A stretch of 64,000 bases of DNA from Pseudomonas gingeri (GCF_013386115.1 NZ_JACAOR010000001.1:1062440-1126439), one strand, 5' to 3'; counted from the stretch's first letter, positions 8,730 through 18,176 are shown. The notes: a model not told the origin generated them from the sequence alone. Numbers and translations are program-made.

Positions 8730-11700
8730 ATGCTCGGGCTGGTAAAGACCGCATTGCTCAAGCCGTACACATTTATCGTGTTGGCGATTTTCATCTGCAT
8801 CATCGGGCCACTGGCGGCCCTGCGTACCCCCACCGACGTGTTTCCCGACATCGGCATCCCGGTGGTCGCGGTGGTCTGGCAGTACAACGGCCTGTCCCCC
8901 GAGGACATGGCCGGCCGGGTGATCTACACCTACGAACGCTCCCTGAGCACCACGGTCAACGACATCGAACATATCGAGTCGCAATCGCTGCCCGGCATGG
9001 GCATCGTCAAGATCTTCTTTCAACCGGGAGTGGACATCCGCACCGCCAACGCCCAGGTGACGGCGGTCTCGCAGACCGTGCTGAAACAGATGCCACCGGG
9101 TATCACCCCGCCGCTGATCCTCAACTACAGCGCCTCGACGGTGCCGATCCTGCAGATGGCGTTTTCCAGCCCGACCCTGTCGGAAGCGAAGATCCGCGAC
9201 CTGGTACAGAACAACATCCGCCTGCCGCTGACCGCCGTTCCCGGCCTGGCGATCCCCACGCCGATGGGCGGCAAGCAACGCCAGATCACCCTTGACCTCG
9301 ATCCCCAGGCGCTGGCCGCCAAGGGTCTGTCGGCCCAGGACGTGGGCAATGCCCTGGCCGCGCAGAACCAGATCATTCCGGTGGGCACCGCCAAACTCGG
9401 CCCCTACGAATACACGGTGCTGCTGAACAACAGCCCGAAAGTCATCGAGGAACTCAACGACCTGCCGATCAAGACCGTCGACGGCGCCCTGATCACCATC
9501 GGCCAGGTCGCCCACGTGCGTGACGGCTCGCCGCCGCAGACCAATATCGTGCGGGTCGATGGTCGCCGCGCGGTACTGATGCCGGCGATGAAGAACGGCA
9601 ATATCTCCACCCTGTCGATCGTCGACGGCATCCGCAACATGCTGCCGCTGATCAACGAAACCCTGCCGCCGGAACTCAAGACCTCGCTGCTGGGCGACGC
9701 CTCGGTGTTCGTCAAGCAGTCGGTGGGTAGCGTCGCCCGCGAAGGGATCATCGCCGCCCTGCTGACCAGTGCGATGATCCTGCTGTTCCTCGGCAGCTGG
9801 CGCTCGACCCTGATCATCGCCGCCTCGATTCCCCTCGCGGTGCTCTCGGCCATCGCCCTGCTCGCGGCCACCGGCCAGACCCTCAACGTCATGACCCTGG
9901 GCGGGCTGGCGCTGGCGGTGGGGATCCTGGTGGACGATGCCACGGTAACTATCGAGAACATCAACTGGCACCTGGAACAAGGCAAGGCGGTGAAGGACGC
10001 GATCCTCGACGGCGCCAGGCAGATCGTCGGCCCGGCCTTTGTCTCGCTGCTGTGTATCTGCATCGTGTTCGTGCCGATGTTCATGCTCCAGGGCATTGCC
10101 GGCTTCCTGTTCCGGCCGATGGCCCTGGCGGTGATCTTCGCCATGGCCTCCTCTTTCATCCTCTCGCGGACCCTGGTCCCGACCCTGGCGATGTTCCTGC
10201 TCAAGCCCCATGTCGTCGAAGGCGGTGCCGGCCATCATCCCGAGGATGAATTCATCAACCATCACGAAGGCGAGCAGCACGCCCGCCCACGCAATGCGCT
10301 GCTGCAGGGCGTATTGAATTTCCAGCAGGGTTTCGAACGCGGCTTCTCCAGCGTGCGGGACGTCTATCATGGCCTGCTGACCCTCGCCCTGGGCTGCCGC
10401 AAACGTTTCCTGCTGGGTTTCCTGGCCTGCGTGCTGGCGTCCTTCGCCTTGTTGCCGAGCCTGGGCCAGGACTTCTTCCCGGCCACCGACGCCGGCGCCC
10501 TGGCCTTGCATGTGCGCCTGCCGCTGGGCACGCGGATCGAGGAAAGCGCGGCGGCCTTCGACCGCATCGAAGCACGCATCCGCGAGATCATTCCCGCCGA
10601 GGAACTGGACAATATCGTCGACAACATCGGTATCCCGCTGAGCGGCATCGACATGGCCTATAGCAGCAGCGGCACCATCGGCCCGCAGGACGGCGATATC
10701 CAGGTCACCCTCAAGGCGGACCACCAGCCGACCGCCGACTACGTGAAGAAACTGCGCAGCGCCCTGCCGGAAAGCTTCCCCGGCAGCCACTTCGCCTTCC
10801 TCCCGGCAGACATCAGCAGCCAGATCCTCAACTTCGGTGCCCCGGCGCCGCTGGATGTGAAGATCTCCGGACGCAGTGCCGAGGAGAACCGCGTGTTCGC
10901 CCTCGAACTGCAACGACGCCTGCAACATGTGCCGGGCATCGCCGACCTGCGAATCCAGCAGTCGGTGGGTTATCCATCGTTGCAGGTCAAGGTCGACCGG
11001 ATGCGCGCCAAGGGCCTGGGCATCACCGAGCGTGACGTGACCAACAGCATGGTCGCCTCCCTGGCCGGCAGTTCCCAGGTAGCGCCGACCTTCTGGCTCA
11101 ACCCGGCCAACGGCGTGTCCTACGGCGTGGTCGCGGCCACCCCGCAATACCGTCTCGACAGCCTGCCGTCGCTGGAAGCCTTGCCGGTCACCGGCAGTAA
11201 CGGCCAGTCGCAGATCCTCGGCGGCCTGGCAACCATCAGCCGGGTGCAGAGCCCGGCGGTGGTCACCCACTACAACATCCAGCCGACCCTGGATATCTAC
11301 GCCAGCGTCCAGGGCCGCGACCTCGGTTCGGTGGCCCATGACATCCAGAAGATCCTCGACGATGCCTCGTCGCTCCGGCCCAAGGGCGCGATTGTCAGCC
11401 TGCATGGCCAGATCGACGCCCTGCATGAAGCCTTCAGTGGCCTGAGCTTCGGCCTGCTCGGTGCCGTGGTGCTGATCTACCTGCTGATCGTGGTCAACTT
11501 CCAGTCCTGGGTCGACCCGTTCGTGATCATCACCGCCCTGCCCGCGGCCCTGGCCGGGATTGTCTGGATGCTGTTCCTCAGCGGCACCTCGCTGTCGGTC
11601 CCGGCATTGACCGGGGCCATCCTGTGCATGGGCGTGGCCACCGCCAACTCGATCCTGGTGGTGAGTTTCTGTCGCGAACGCCTGGCCGAGCACGGCGATG

Positions 11701-11948
11701 CCCTCAAGGCCGCGCTGGAAGCCGGCTATACCCGTTTCCGCCCGGTGTGCATGACCGCCCTGGCGATGATCATCGGCATGTTGCCGCTGGCCATTTCCGA
11801 AGAACAGAACGCCCCCCTCGGACGCGCCGTGATCGGCGGTCTGATCCTGGCGACCACTGCCACTCTATTGTTCGTCCCCGTGGTGTTCAGCCTGGTGCAC
11901 GGACGTCACCCTACTCGCGCCGTTGCTGGAGAAAGTACCCATGACTGA
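8730..11948 (+). CDS. RND efflux pump inner-membrane permease
   Basis: A 1072-residue permease of the hydrophobe/amphiphile RND type: TM1 near residues 13-32, a periplasmic domain beginning PTDVFPDIGIPVV, and a second symmetric half beginning near residue 560. The proton-relay region GILVDDATVTIENINW (about residues 405-420) has the paired aspartates of TM4. It would couple proton influx to substrate export through the tripartite complex encoded by the next two genes. Its stop overlaps the adaptor start by eight bases. The gene order permease, adaptor, outer-membrane factor is the reverse of mexAB-oprM-like operons. The substrate is unknown. No regulator gene is adjacent. Confidence 0.9.
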   Translation: MLGLVKTALLKPYTFIVLAIFICIIGPLAALRTPTDVFPDIGIPVVAVVWQYNGLSPEDMAGRVIYTYERSLSTTVNDIEHIESQSLPGMGIVKIFFQPGVDIRTANAQVTAVSQTVLKQMPPGITPPLILNYSASTVPILQMAFSSPTLSEAKIRDLVQNNIRLPLTAVPGLAIPTPMGGKQRQITLDLDPQALAAKGLSAQDVGNALAAQNQIIPVGTAKLGPYEYTVLLNNSPKVIEELNDLPIKTVDGALITIGQVAHVRDGSPPQTNIVRVDGRRAVLMPAMKNGNISTLSIVDGIRNMLPLINETLPPELKTSLLGDASVFVKQSVGSVAREGIIAALLTSAMILLFLGSWRSTLIIAASIPLAVLSAIALLAATGQTLNVMTLGGLALAVGILVDDATVTIENINWHLEQGKAVKDAILDGARQIVGPAFVSLLCICIVFVPMFMLQGIAGFLFRPMALAVIFAMASSFILSRTLVPTLAMFLLKPHVVEGGAGHHPEDEFINHHEGEQHARPRNALLQGVLNFQQGFERGFSSVRDVYHGLLTLALGCRKRFLLGFLACVLASFALLPSLGQDFFPATDAGALALHVRLPLGTRIEESAAAFDRIEARIREIIPAEELDNIVDNIGIPLSGIDMAYSSSGTIGPQDGDIQVTLKADHQPTADYVKKLRSALPESFPGSHFAFLPADISSQILNFGAPAPLDVKISGRSAEENRVFALELQRRLQHVPGIADLRIQQSVGYPSLQVKVDRMRAKGLGITERDVTNSMVASLAGSSQVAPTFWLNPANGVSYGVVAATPQYRLDSLPSLEALPVTGSNGQSQILGGLATISRVQSPAVVTHYNIQPTLDIYASVQGRDLGSVAHDIQKILDDASSLRPKGAIVSLHGQIDALHEAFSGLSFGLLGAVVLIYLLIVVNFQSWVDPFVIITALPAALAGIVWMLFLSGTSLSVPALTGAILCMGVATANSILVVSFCRERLAEHGDALKAALEAGYTRFRPVCMTALAMIIGMLPLAISEEQNAPLGRAVIGGLILATTATLLFVPVVFSLVHGRHPTRAVAGESTHD

Positions 11949-13104
11949 TCGCAAACCCTCAGGCAAACGCCTGCTCTACATGGGCGTTGGCGGCCTGACC
12001 CTGGCCGCCCTGCTGGTGGCCAACGGGATTGCCGCGCGAACCCGCCATGAACAGGCGGTGACCGCCTGGACCGAAACCGCCGCCGTGCCCCTGGTCAGTG
12101 TGTTCCAGCCCAGGCAGAACGCCGCCGGCGACACCCTGCGCCTGCCCGCCCACCTCGAGGCCTGGAGCAAGGCACCGATCCATGCACGGGTCAGCGGTTA
12201 CCTGAAGGAGTGGAACAGCGATATCGGCAGCCAGGTCCAGGCCGGCCAGGTGCTGGCCCGGATCGACAGCCCGGACCTCGACCAGCAGGTCGCCCAGGCC
12301 CATGCCCATATGCTCCAGGAACAGGCCAATGCGCGCCTGGCGCAAACCACCGCGACCCGTTGGAAAAACCTGGTGAGCACCCACTCGGTCTCGCAACAGG
12401 AAGCCGATGAGAAGAGCTCCAACGCTGCGGCCGCCCAGGCCAATGCCGAAGCCGCCCAGGCCGACTACGCCCGACTGTCGGCGCTGGAGGCCTACAAGAC
12501 CATCCGCGCGCCGTTTGCCGGCACCATTACCGCGCGCAACACCGATATCGGCCAGTTGATCAAGGCCGACAGTGACAGCGACCCGGAACTGTTCGATATC
12601 GCCGACACCCACCAGTTGCGTCTCTACGTGCCGATCCCGCAGAACTACGCCAGCGTGATCCGTCCCGGCCTGCAGGTGCGGTTGAGCGTGCCGGAGCATC
12701 CGGGCAAGACTTTTACCGCGCGCCTGGTGGGCAACTCGACCGCCGTCGATTCGCGCTCCGGCACCCTGCTGGCACAGTTCGTCGCCGACAACCCGGACAA
12801 CGCCCTGCTGCCCGGCGACTACGCCGAAGCGACCATCCCGATCCCCGCCGACACCCATGGGGTGAGCATTCCCGCCAGCGCCCTGATCTTTCGATCCGCC
12901 GGTACCCAGGTGGCGGTCATGGACACGCAGCAGCATGTGCACCTGCGCGATATCCATATCGGCCTCGATCTCGGTGAACGCCTGGTCATCGACCAGGGGC
13001 TGAAGCCGGCCGATACCGTGATCGACAACCCGCCGGATGCGCTGCGCGAAGGCGACCAGGTCAAGCTTGCCGACGCCGGAGGCCAGCATGTCCCCAAGGC
13101 TTAA
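11941..13104 (+). CDS. RND periplasmic adaptor (membrane fusion protein)
   Basis: A 387-residue membrane fusion protein: N-terminal membrane anchor (residues about 10-25), lipoyl half-motifs (LPAHLEAWSKAPIHARVSG and IRAPFAGTITARNTDIGQ) flanking a coiled-coil hairpin rich in Ala/Gln, then a beta-barrel domain. It bridges the permease and the outer-membrane factor in the periplasm. The start at 11941 is chosen because GGAGA lies about nine bases upstream and it overlaps the permease stop by eight bases. The stop overlaps the next gene by 17 bases, so the three genes are almost certainly translationally coupled. Confidence 0.9.
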   Translation: MTDRKPSGKRLLYMGVGGLTLAALLVANGIAARTRHEQAVTAWTETAAVPLVSVFQPRQNAAGDTLRLPAHLEAWSKAPIHARVSGYLKEWNSDIGSQVQAGQVLARIDSPDLDQQVAQAHAHMLQEQANARLAQTTATRWKNLVSTHSVSQQEADEKSSNAAAAQANAEAAQADYARLSALEAYKTIRAPFAGTITARNTDIGQLIKADSDSDPELFDIADTHQLRLYVPIPQNYASVIRPGLQVRLSVPEHPGKTFTARLVGNSTAVDSRSGTLLAQFVADNPDNALLPGDYAEATIPIPADTHGVSIPASALIFRSAGTQVAVMDTQQHVHLRDIHIGLDLGERLVIDQGLKPADTVIDNPPDALREGDQVKLADAGGQHVPKA

Positions 13105-14509
13105 GCGCAGCGCCTGGCTGCTGTTGATCGCCAGCTTGCAGGGCTGCTCGCTGGCGCCAACCTACAAGCCACCACGGATCGACCTGCCGGAGCACTACCG
13201 CGAGCAGACCAGCGACGGCCCGTGGCACCTGGCCAGGCCCGGCAATCAGTTGTCCGGGCAATGGTGGCTGCTGTTCCAGGATGAGCACCTGAACGACCTG
13301 CAACAGCGGCTGCTCAAGGCCAACCCGGACCTCGCCGCCGCCCTCGCCCACTATGACGGCGCCCAGGCCTTCGCCAGCCAGTTGCATGCCGGGCTGTTCC
13401 CGCAGATCACCGCCAGCGCGCAACCCGAACGCCAGCGACAGTCGGACACGCGACCGCTGCGCGGCAGTACCCAGCCGTCGGTGTACAACAGCAACACGGC
13501 GGGTTTCGCCCTGAACTTCGACCTCGACCTGTGGGGCCGGATCCGCAACCAGGTCGCCGCCGGCGATGCCCAGGCCCAGGCTTCGGGCGACGACCTGGCG
13601 GTGGCCCGACTGAGCCTGCAACAGCAACTGGCGACCTTGTATATCCAGCTCAACGGCCTGGATGCCCAGAGCCGGATTCTCTCCAGTTCGCTGGACGACT
13701 ACAGCCAGGCCCTGCAACTGACCCGTGACCGGTATGAAGGCAAGATCGCGTCCGAACTGGACCTGACCCGCGCCCAGAGCCAACTGGCCGAGGCCGAGGC
13801 CCAGCTGGATGAAGTGCGCGGTCAGCGCAACCTGGCCGAGCATGCGATTGCCGAATTGGTGGGTGAGTCGGCGAGCGATTTCCAACTGGCGCCGACCGTG
13901 CAGATCCTGGCGATTCCCAAAGTGCCGGCTGCCTTGCCCAGTAACCTGCTGCAACGCCGTGCGGATATCGCCGCCGCCGAGCGCCGGGTGTTTGCCGCCA
14001 ACGCCGGGATCGGCGTGGCCAAGGCAGCCTGGTACCCGGACTTCAGCCTGACCGGCCTGCTCGGCGGACAGACCCAGGGGGTCGGCAACCTGCTCTCGGC
14101 CGGCAATCGCTATTGGGCGCTGGGGCCGCTGGTCAACCTGCCGATCTTTGACGGCGGTCGGCTCGATGCCCAGGAACAGCAGGCCAGGGCCGAGTTCGAG
14201 GAAGCTTCGGCGCAGTACCGCAGCCATGTGCTGCGGGCCGTGCGGGAAGTCGAGGACAACCTGGCGCAACTGCGCGACCTGCAACAGGAGGCGCAGGATG
14301 AACAGGCCGCCGTGAACGCCGCGCAGCATACCCAGACCCTGGCGATGAACAGCTACCAGGCCGGAGCCGTGAACTACCTCGACGTGGTCACCGCGCAGAC
14401 CGCCGCCTTGCAGGCGCAGCGGCAGTTGCAGGCCCTGCAGACCCGGCAGTTGCAGGCCAGCGTGGGGTTGATGGCGGCGCTGGGAGGTGGCTGGCAACCG
14501 GACGCCTGA
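13088..14509 (+). CDS. RND outer-membrane factor lipoprotein (NodT/OprM family)
   Basis: A 473-residue outer-membrane channel: a signal peptide with lipobox SLQGC, then SLAPTYKPP typical of OprM-like lipoproteins, and two repeats of long amphipathic helices (for example ADIAAAERRVFAANAGIGVA). It provides the exit duct of the tripartite pump. The start at 13088 follows GGAGG at 13078-13082, inside the adaptor reading frame. A strong hairpin lies directly after the stop (14515-14543). Confidence 0.9.
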   Translation: MSPRLKRSAWLLLIASLQGCSLAPTYKPPRIDLPEHYREQTSDGPWHLARPGNQLSGQWWLLFQDEHLNDLQQRLLKANPDLAAALAHYDGAQAFASQLHAGLFPQITASAQPERQRQSDTRPLRGSTQPSVYNSNTAGFALNFDLDLWGRIRNQVAAGDAQAQASGDDLAVARLSLQQQLATLYIQLNGLDAQSRILSSSLDDYSQALQLTRDRYEGKIASELDLTRAQSQLAEAEAQLDEVRGQRNLAEHAIAELVGESASDFQLAPTVQILAIPKVPAALPSNLLQRRADIAAAERRVFAANAGIGVAKAAWYPDFSLTGLLGGQTQGVGNLLSAGNRYWALGPLVNLPIFDGGRLDAQEQQARAEFEEASAQYRSHVLRAVREVEDNLAQLRDLQQEAQDEQAAVNAAQHTQTLAMNSYQAGAVNYLDVVTAQTAALQAQRQLQALQTRQLQASVGLMAALGGGWQPDA

Positions 14510-14514
14510 GTTGA

Positions 14515-14543
14515 GCGTTCCCACGTTCGCGGCGTGGGAACGC
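14515..14543. terminator. Hairpin after the RND operon
   Basis: An 11-bp perfect stem, GCGTTCCCACG pairing with CGTGGGAACGC across a 7-base loop, begins six bases after the outer-membrane factor stop. There is no T-run, so it may slow or process the transcript rather than terminate it alone. The core CCCACG...CGTGGGAACG resembles the larger intergenic repeat at 30.6-30.8 kb and may be one of its relics. Confidence 0.5.
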
Positions 14544-14599
14544 CCATCACCCAGGCCGGGTGCACGGCAGAGCACCTGGGGACCTGCCTGCACACGACC

Positions 14600-15034
14600 T
14601 CAACAGGCGCAGGCAATCCCGTCCCGGGGTTGCGCCGGCGCCTCTCCCGCCAGGGCAAAGCCCTCGTCCAGCCAACCGGTCAGCCCGCCGATCATCTCTT
14701 TCACGGAATACTCCAGTGCGGCCAGCTTCAACGCCGCACGCTGGGCGCCGTTACAATGAGGCCCCGCGCAATACACCACGAACAAGGTGCCTTTCGGGTA
14801 GTGCGCGAGGAACCCGGCGGTCATCAGCCGGTGCGGGATATTGATCGCCCCCGGCACATGCCCACGGGCGAAGGCGGCTTCGCCGCGCACATCCACCAGG
14901 ACAAAATCGACCTCGCCGCCTTGCTGGCTGGCCTGTACGTCAGAGCAATCGGTTTCGAACGTCAGGCGACTGCTGAAATGCATCAGGGCAATCGCCGAAG
15001 GCGCCGCGGGGATACTGCGAACCAGGCTGGTCAT
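14600..15034 (-). CDS. Rhodanese-like sulfurtransferase domain protein
   Basis: A 144-residue single-domain rhodanese-like protein. The fold is recognised by VDFVLVDVRGEAAFARGHVPGAINIP and by the catalytic-loop segment VVYCAGPHCNGAQRAA, with the likely persulfide-forming cysteine in YCAG. Another cysteine pair is at the C-terminus (CAC). Such proteins transfer sulfane sulfur to acceptors. The start at 15034 has AAAAGG about eight bases upstream; a later Met (residue 18) is possible. It is divergent from the FtrA-type regulator gene, which is its likely regulator. Confidence 0.8.
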   Translation of the reverse strand: MTSLVRSIPAAPSAIALMHFSSRLTFETDCSDVQASQQGGEVDFVLVDVRGEAAFARGHVPGAINIPHRLMTAGFLAHYPKGTLFVVYCAGPHCNGAQRAALKLAALEYSVKEMIGGLTGWLDEGFALAGEAPAQPRDGIACAC

Positions 15035-15098
15035 GGTGTGAACCTTTTCAATCGGTGGGTGTGGAAATACTTTATCCAGCCCGGTGTTATCGCTACAG

Positions 15099-15133
15099 TG
15101 GCGGACAAGACACTCACTGGTAAGTTTCCGCCA
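15099..15133. promoter_or_regulatory. Inverted repeat before the FtrA-type gene
   Basis: TGGCGGA (15099-15105) and its reverse complement TCCGCCA (15127-15133) lie in the divergent region, ending one base before the ATG of the AraC-type gene. It could be an operator for that regulator. Support is only the seven-base dyad and its position. Confidence 0.25.
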
Positions 15134-15134
15134 A

Positions 15135-16103
15135 ATGCCTGTTTTCCCCGGTCTGGTTGCGATCCTGGCCTACGATGGCCTCTGCACCTTCGAATTCGGT
15201 ATCGCCGTGGAGATCTTCGGCCTGCCGCGTCCGGAGTTCGACTTCCCCTGGTATGAGCACCGGATCGTCGGTGTCGACCCCGGCCCGATGCGCGCCATGG
15301 GCGGCATCCAGGTGCTCGCCGATGGCGGCCTGGAAACGCTGGAAGATGCCCGCACGCTGATCGTGCCCGGCTGGCGCAGCCGCAGCGAGCCGCCGCCGGC
15401 CGCATTGCTCGAAGCCCTGCAACGGGCCCATGCCCGTGGTACGCGGATCGTCTCGATCTGTTCCGGGGTCTTCGTGCTGGCCGCCGCCGGGTTGTTGAAT
15501 GGCCGCCAGGCGACCACCCACTGGCGATACACGCAGGAGCTCTCCGAGCGCTTCCCCGCCATCGAAGTGAATCCCGACGTGCTTTACGTCGATGCCGGGC
15601 AGGTCATCACCTCGGCCGGCAGCGCGGCCGGTATCGACGCCTGCCTGCACCTGGTGGCCCGGGATTTCGGCACCCAGGTGGCCAATACCGTGGCCCGGCG
15701 CCTGGTGATGTCGCCCCAGCGCAGCGGAGGCCAGGCGCAGTTCATTCCCGCGCCGGTCGGCCGGACCCCGCGCAATGATCTGTCGTTGATCATGCAGTGG
15801 GCCCGCGAACGTCTGCATGAACCACTGGAAGTGCGCCAGCTCGCCAGCCAGGCGGCCATGAGCGAACGCACCTTCCTGCGCCGCTTCAGCGAAGCCACTG
15901 GCATCACCCCAAAGACCTGGCTGCAGCAGGAACGGCTGGCCAGGGCCCGGGAATTGCTGGAAAGTGGCGACGAAAGCAGCGATCGTATCGCCGAGCGATG
16001 CGGTTATCGCTCCGTCGAGAGTTTCCGCGTGGCCTTTCGCAGCGTGGTGGGCCTGCCCCCATCGGTTTATCGCGAACGCTTCGGGCGGGCGCAAAAATCT
16101 TGA
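15135..16103 (+). CDS. ftrA: GlxA/FtrA-type transcriptional regulator (DJ-1/PfpI domain plus AraC domain)
   Basis: A 322-residue regulator with an N-terminal DJ-1/PfpI-like domain (about residues 5-170; the nucleophile-elbow-like cysteine sits in IVSICSGVFVLAAAG) and a C-terminal AraC DNA-binding domain with two helix-turn-helix motifs (LASQAAMSERTFLRRF and RIAERCGYRSVESFRVAF). The start at 15135 is preferred over an ATG 51 bases upstream because the PfpI fold begins straight after it. It is divergent from the rhodanese gene and followed 22 bases later by a LysE-family exporter gene. The name FtrA is by resemblance and length; the effector is unknown. Confidence 0.75.
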   Translation: MPVFPGLVAILAYDGLCTFEFGIAVEIFGLPRPEFDFPWYEHRIVGVDPGPMRAMGGIQVLADGGLETLEDARTLIVPGWRSRSEPPPAALLEALQRAHARGTRIVSICSGVFVLAAAGLLNGRQATTHWRYTQELSERFPAIEVNPDVLYVDAGQVITSAGSAAGIDACLHLVARDFGTQVANTVARRLVMSPQRSGGQAQFIPAPVGRTPRNDLSLIMQWARERLHEPLEVRQLASQAAMSERTFLRRFSEATGITPKTWLQQERLARARELLESGDESSDRIAERCGYRSVESFRVAFRSVVGLPPSVYRERFGRAQKS

Positions 16104-16125
16104 ACAGCACCGAGATCCCTACCCC

Positions 16126-16767
16126 ATGGATACCCAGCACCTGATGTATGCCGGCCCCCTGATTTCCCTCGCCCTGCTCTGGGCGGTCGCCGTGGTGACG
16201 CCCGGCCCGAACTTCTTCACCACCGCCCAGCTCGCCGCCGGCAATTCGCGCAAGCATGGCGTGGCCTGTGCCCTTGGCGTCGCCACCGGCACGGTGCTCT
16301 GGGGGCTGGCCGGTGGCCTGGGTATCAAGTCGTTGTTTACCGCGGCGCCGGCCCTGTACCTGATCCTGAAGATCGCCGGCGGCGCTTACCTGGTCTATCT
16401 CGGCGTGAAGCTGTTCCTGCGCCGGCAACCGACCGTGGCCGGGCAGCAACCGACCCTCGGCGAACCGCGCCGCAGCCTGGGTTACGCCTACATGCGCGGT
16501 CTGCTGGGCAACATGACCAACCCCAAGTCGGCGCTGTTCGTCGCGACGATCTTCGCCACCACCATGCCCAGCTCCCCCCCGGCGCCGTTGCTGGCGATGG
16601 CCGTCGCGACCATGGCGAGCCTATCCTTCTGCTGGTATTGCAGCGTCGCCCTGGTGTTTGCCAGCACGCGTATGTCGGCGTTCTACAGTCGCTGCCGCAA
16701 GGGTCTGGACCGCTTCGCCGGCACCTGCTACCTGCTGTTCGGCGCCCACCTGATGGCCAATCGCTGA
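16126..16767 (+). CDS. LysE/RhtB-family amino-acid exporter
   Basis: A 213-residue membrane protein with about six hydrophobic segments and the family signature VTPGPNFFTTAQLAAGNSRK near the N-terminus and a GNMTNPKSALF segment near residue 130. The family exports amino acids or related small molecules. It follows the FtrA-type regulator by 22 bases on the same strand and is probably co-transcribed with it. It ends one base before the convergent flavin-reductase gene. Confidence 0.85.
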   Translation: MDTQHLMYAGPLISLALLWAVAVVTPGPNFFTTAQLAAGNSRKHGVACALGVATGTVLWGLAGGLGIKSLFTAAPALYLILKIAGGAYLVYLGVKLFLRRQPTVAGQQPTLGEPRRSLGYAYMRGLLGNMTNPKSALFVATIFATTMPSSPPAPLLAMAVATMASLSFCWYCSVALVFASTRMSAFYSRCRKGLDRFAGTCYLLFGAHLMANR

Positions 16768-16768
16768 A

Positions 16769-17368
16769 TCAGGATTGCAGCAACTCGCCGTCCACCGCGT
16801 CGCCGATCTTCAGGAAATGTCCGCCGGCGACGTGGTGCAAGGTCCGCAAGGCGTCATGCCCTTCGAAATGCCAACGGCCCTCGCTGAACACCCGTGAGTC
16901 GGCCTGGGCCGCGATCACTTCGGCGAGGAACAGGTCGTACTGTTCATGGTTGCGTGGCTCCGGCAACAACCGGCACTCCAGCCAGGCCACGCAGCCCTCC
17001 AGCATCGGTGCAGCGATTTTCTCGCCGGTAAAGGTTTCCAGGCCGTAGGCATCGAACTTGTCGCGACTGTGACTCTGGGTCAGCTCAAGGCCGGAAGTGG
17101 TGCCCACGGTCTGAACGATATCGGCCTGGGCGACACAGGGCACGTTCACCACGAAGGTTCCCGAAGCTTCCAGCAGGCGTCGGGTCCAGGTCGATTTGTC
17201 GACCACCACCGCGATCTTCGGTGGCTCGAAATCCAGCGGCATGGCCCAGGCGGCCGCCATGATATTGCGCTGGCCGTCGTGGGCGGCGCTGACCAGTACG
17301 GTCGGGCCGTGATTGAGCAGGCGGTAGGCTTTGGACAACGGCACGGCAAGACGATGGGCGGCGGACAT
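16769..17368 (-). CDS. Flavin reductase-like FMN-binding protein
   Basis: A 199-residue protein of the flavin-reductase-like split-barrel family (AYRLLNHGPTVLVSAAHDGQRN, AWAMPLDFEPPKIAVVVDKSTWTRR, FVVNVP). Members bind FMN and may reduce free flavin for partner oxygenases or act as oxidoreductases themselves. The start at 17368 has AGGAATCC upstream, better than the in-frame ATG at 17404. No obvious oxygenase partner is adjacent. Specific function unknown. Confidence 0.8.
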   Translation of the reverse strand: MSAAHRLAVPLSKAYRLLNHGPTVLVSAAHDGQRNIMAAAWAMPLDFEPPKIAVVVDKSTWTRRLLEASGTFVVNVPCVAQADIVQTVGTTSGLELTQSHSRDKFDAYGLETFTGEKIAAPMLEGCVAWLECRLLPEPRNHEQYDLFLAEVIAAQADSRVFSEGRWHFEGHDALRTLHHVAGGHFLKIGDAVDGELLQS

Positions 17369-17508
17369 GGACGAGGATTCCTGGCAAGGGTACAGAGCGA
17401 GCATCCTAGGCGAGCGCGCCGGGGAAGCACAGCCCCCCTCGATCCAGACGCCCTGACATTCATCTTGCGCCGATATCCCTGCGTCACCACCACAGCGTCA
17501 ACATGACG

Positions 17509-18027
17509 TTAAAGATCTCCGATTTTTACCAACCTGAACTTCTGGCTTGCCGTTCCAGCATAGGGCCAGCCGATAATGTCGGTATTATCGGCCGTATTCG
17601 ACCCTTTCACCTCCATTACATGGCCATAGGATCTATTTTCGATATACATATAACCATTACCCGCATTCTTGAAAAACCAATAAAAGGCAGAAAAACTGAT
17701 TGGGGATGCCTGATATTCAGCATATATATTATTTCCGCTGACCTGGCGGATCGCCAACTGAGGCATTTTTCCGTTGCGCATCAAATAGGCATCGTTGCTC
17801 AGGGGGCTGATACTCCAGGTGGACTCCGCAGCGCTGCTATCCTGATACAACCTGACATTACGAGAATCCGGGTCGTTTCCGCTCAAAGACATGCTAACCA
17901 GCTTGCTGCCACTTAAATGGGTGTAAATCTTGTAGACGCCCTGCTGGATTTTTACAGGCGACCCTGGGGCGCCCTGAATTGCCTGCTCAGGGTTTTCACG
18001 ATCATCTGGGGTATGTTCATCTTGCAT
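17509..18027 (-). CDS. Ricin B-type lectin-like (RICIN) protein, low GC
   Basis: A 172-residue protein with a polar N-terminal stretch (about 25 residues), then a beta-trefoil-like region: GVYKIYTHLSGSKLVSMSL, AYLMRNGKMPQLAIRQ, and a last repeat with HVMEVKGSN and the Q-x-F style QKFRLVKI. RICIN domains bind carbohydrates and often occur in toxins or hemagglutinins. There is no signal peptide or second domain. The start at 18027 is supported by AAGGAGC about eight bases upstream, better than an ATG 54 bases earlier. Base composition is markedly AT-rich (about one third GC in places) between neighbours of over 60%, which suggests recent transfer. Sugar target and role unknown. Confidence 0.7.
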   Translation of the reverse strand: MQDEHTPDDRENPEQAIQGAPGSPVKIQQGVYKIYTHLSGSKLVSMSLSGNDPDSRNVRLYQDSSAAESTWSISPLSNDAYLMRNGKMPQLAIRQVSGNNIYAEYQASPISFSAFYWFFKNAGNGYMYIENRSYGHVMEVKGSNTADNTDIIGWPYAGTASQKFRLVKIGDL

Positions 18028-18099
18028 GACAGTGCTCCTTGTTATTGTGCCCGAGAGATAGTTACTGAATATCTTGGTCACGAGTTACAAGTCGATCTA

Positions 18100-18115
18100 C
18101 TGTCAGAAATGACAG
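18100..18115. promoter_or_regulatory. Palindrome upstream of the RICIN gene
   Basis: CTGTCA-GAAA-TGACAG is a perfect six-base dyad, 73 bases upstream of the RICIN gene start on the minus strand, within an AT-rich intergenic stretch. It is a possible operator. No regulator gene is next to it. Confidence 0.3.
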
Positions 18116-18176
18116 GTTTATAGACAGTTTCCGAATAGCACGTAGTATCTTTCCCTATAACTGGCCCACTCCTGCC

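Noticed and set aside
8649..11693. 1014-codon minus-strand frame opposite the RND permease
   Set aside because: The permease on the plus strand is unambiguous, and the antisense translation is low-complexity and rich in Gly, His, Gln and Arg, typical of antisense frames in high-GC DNA.
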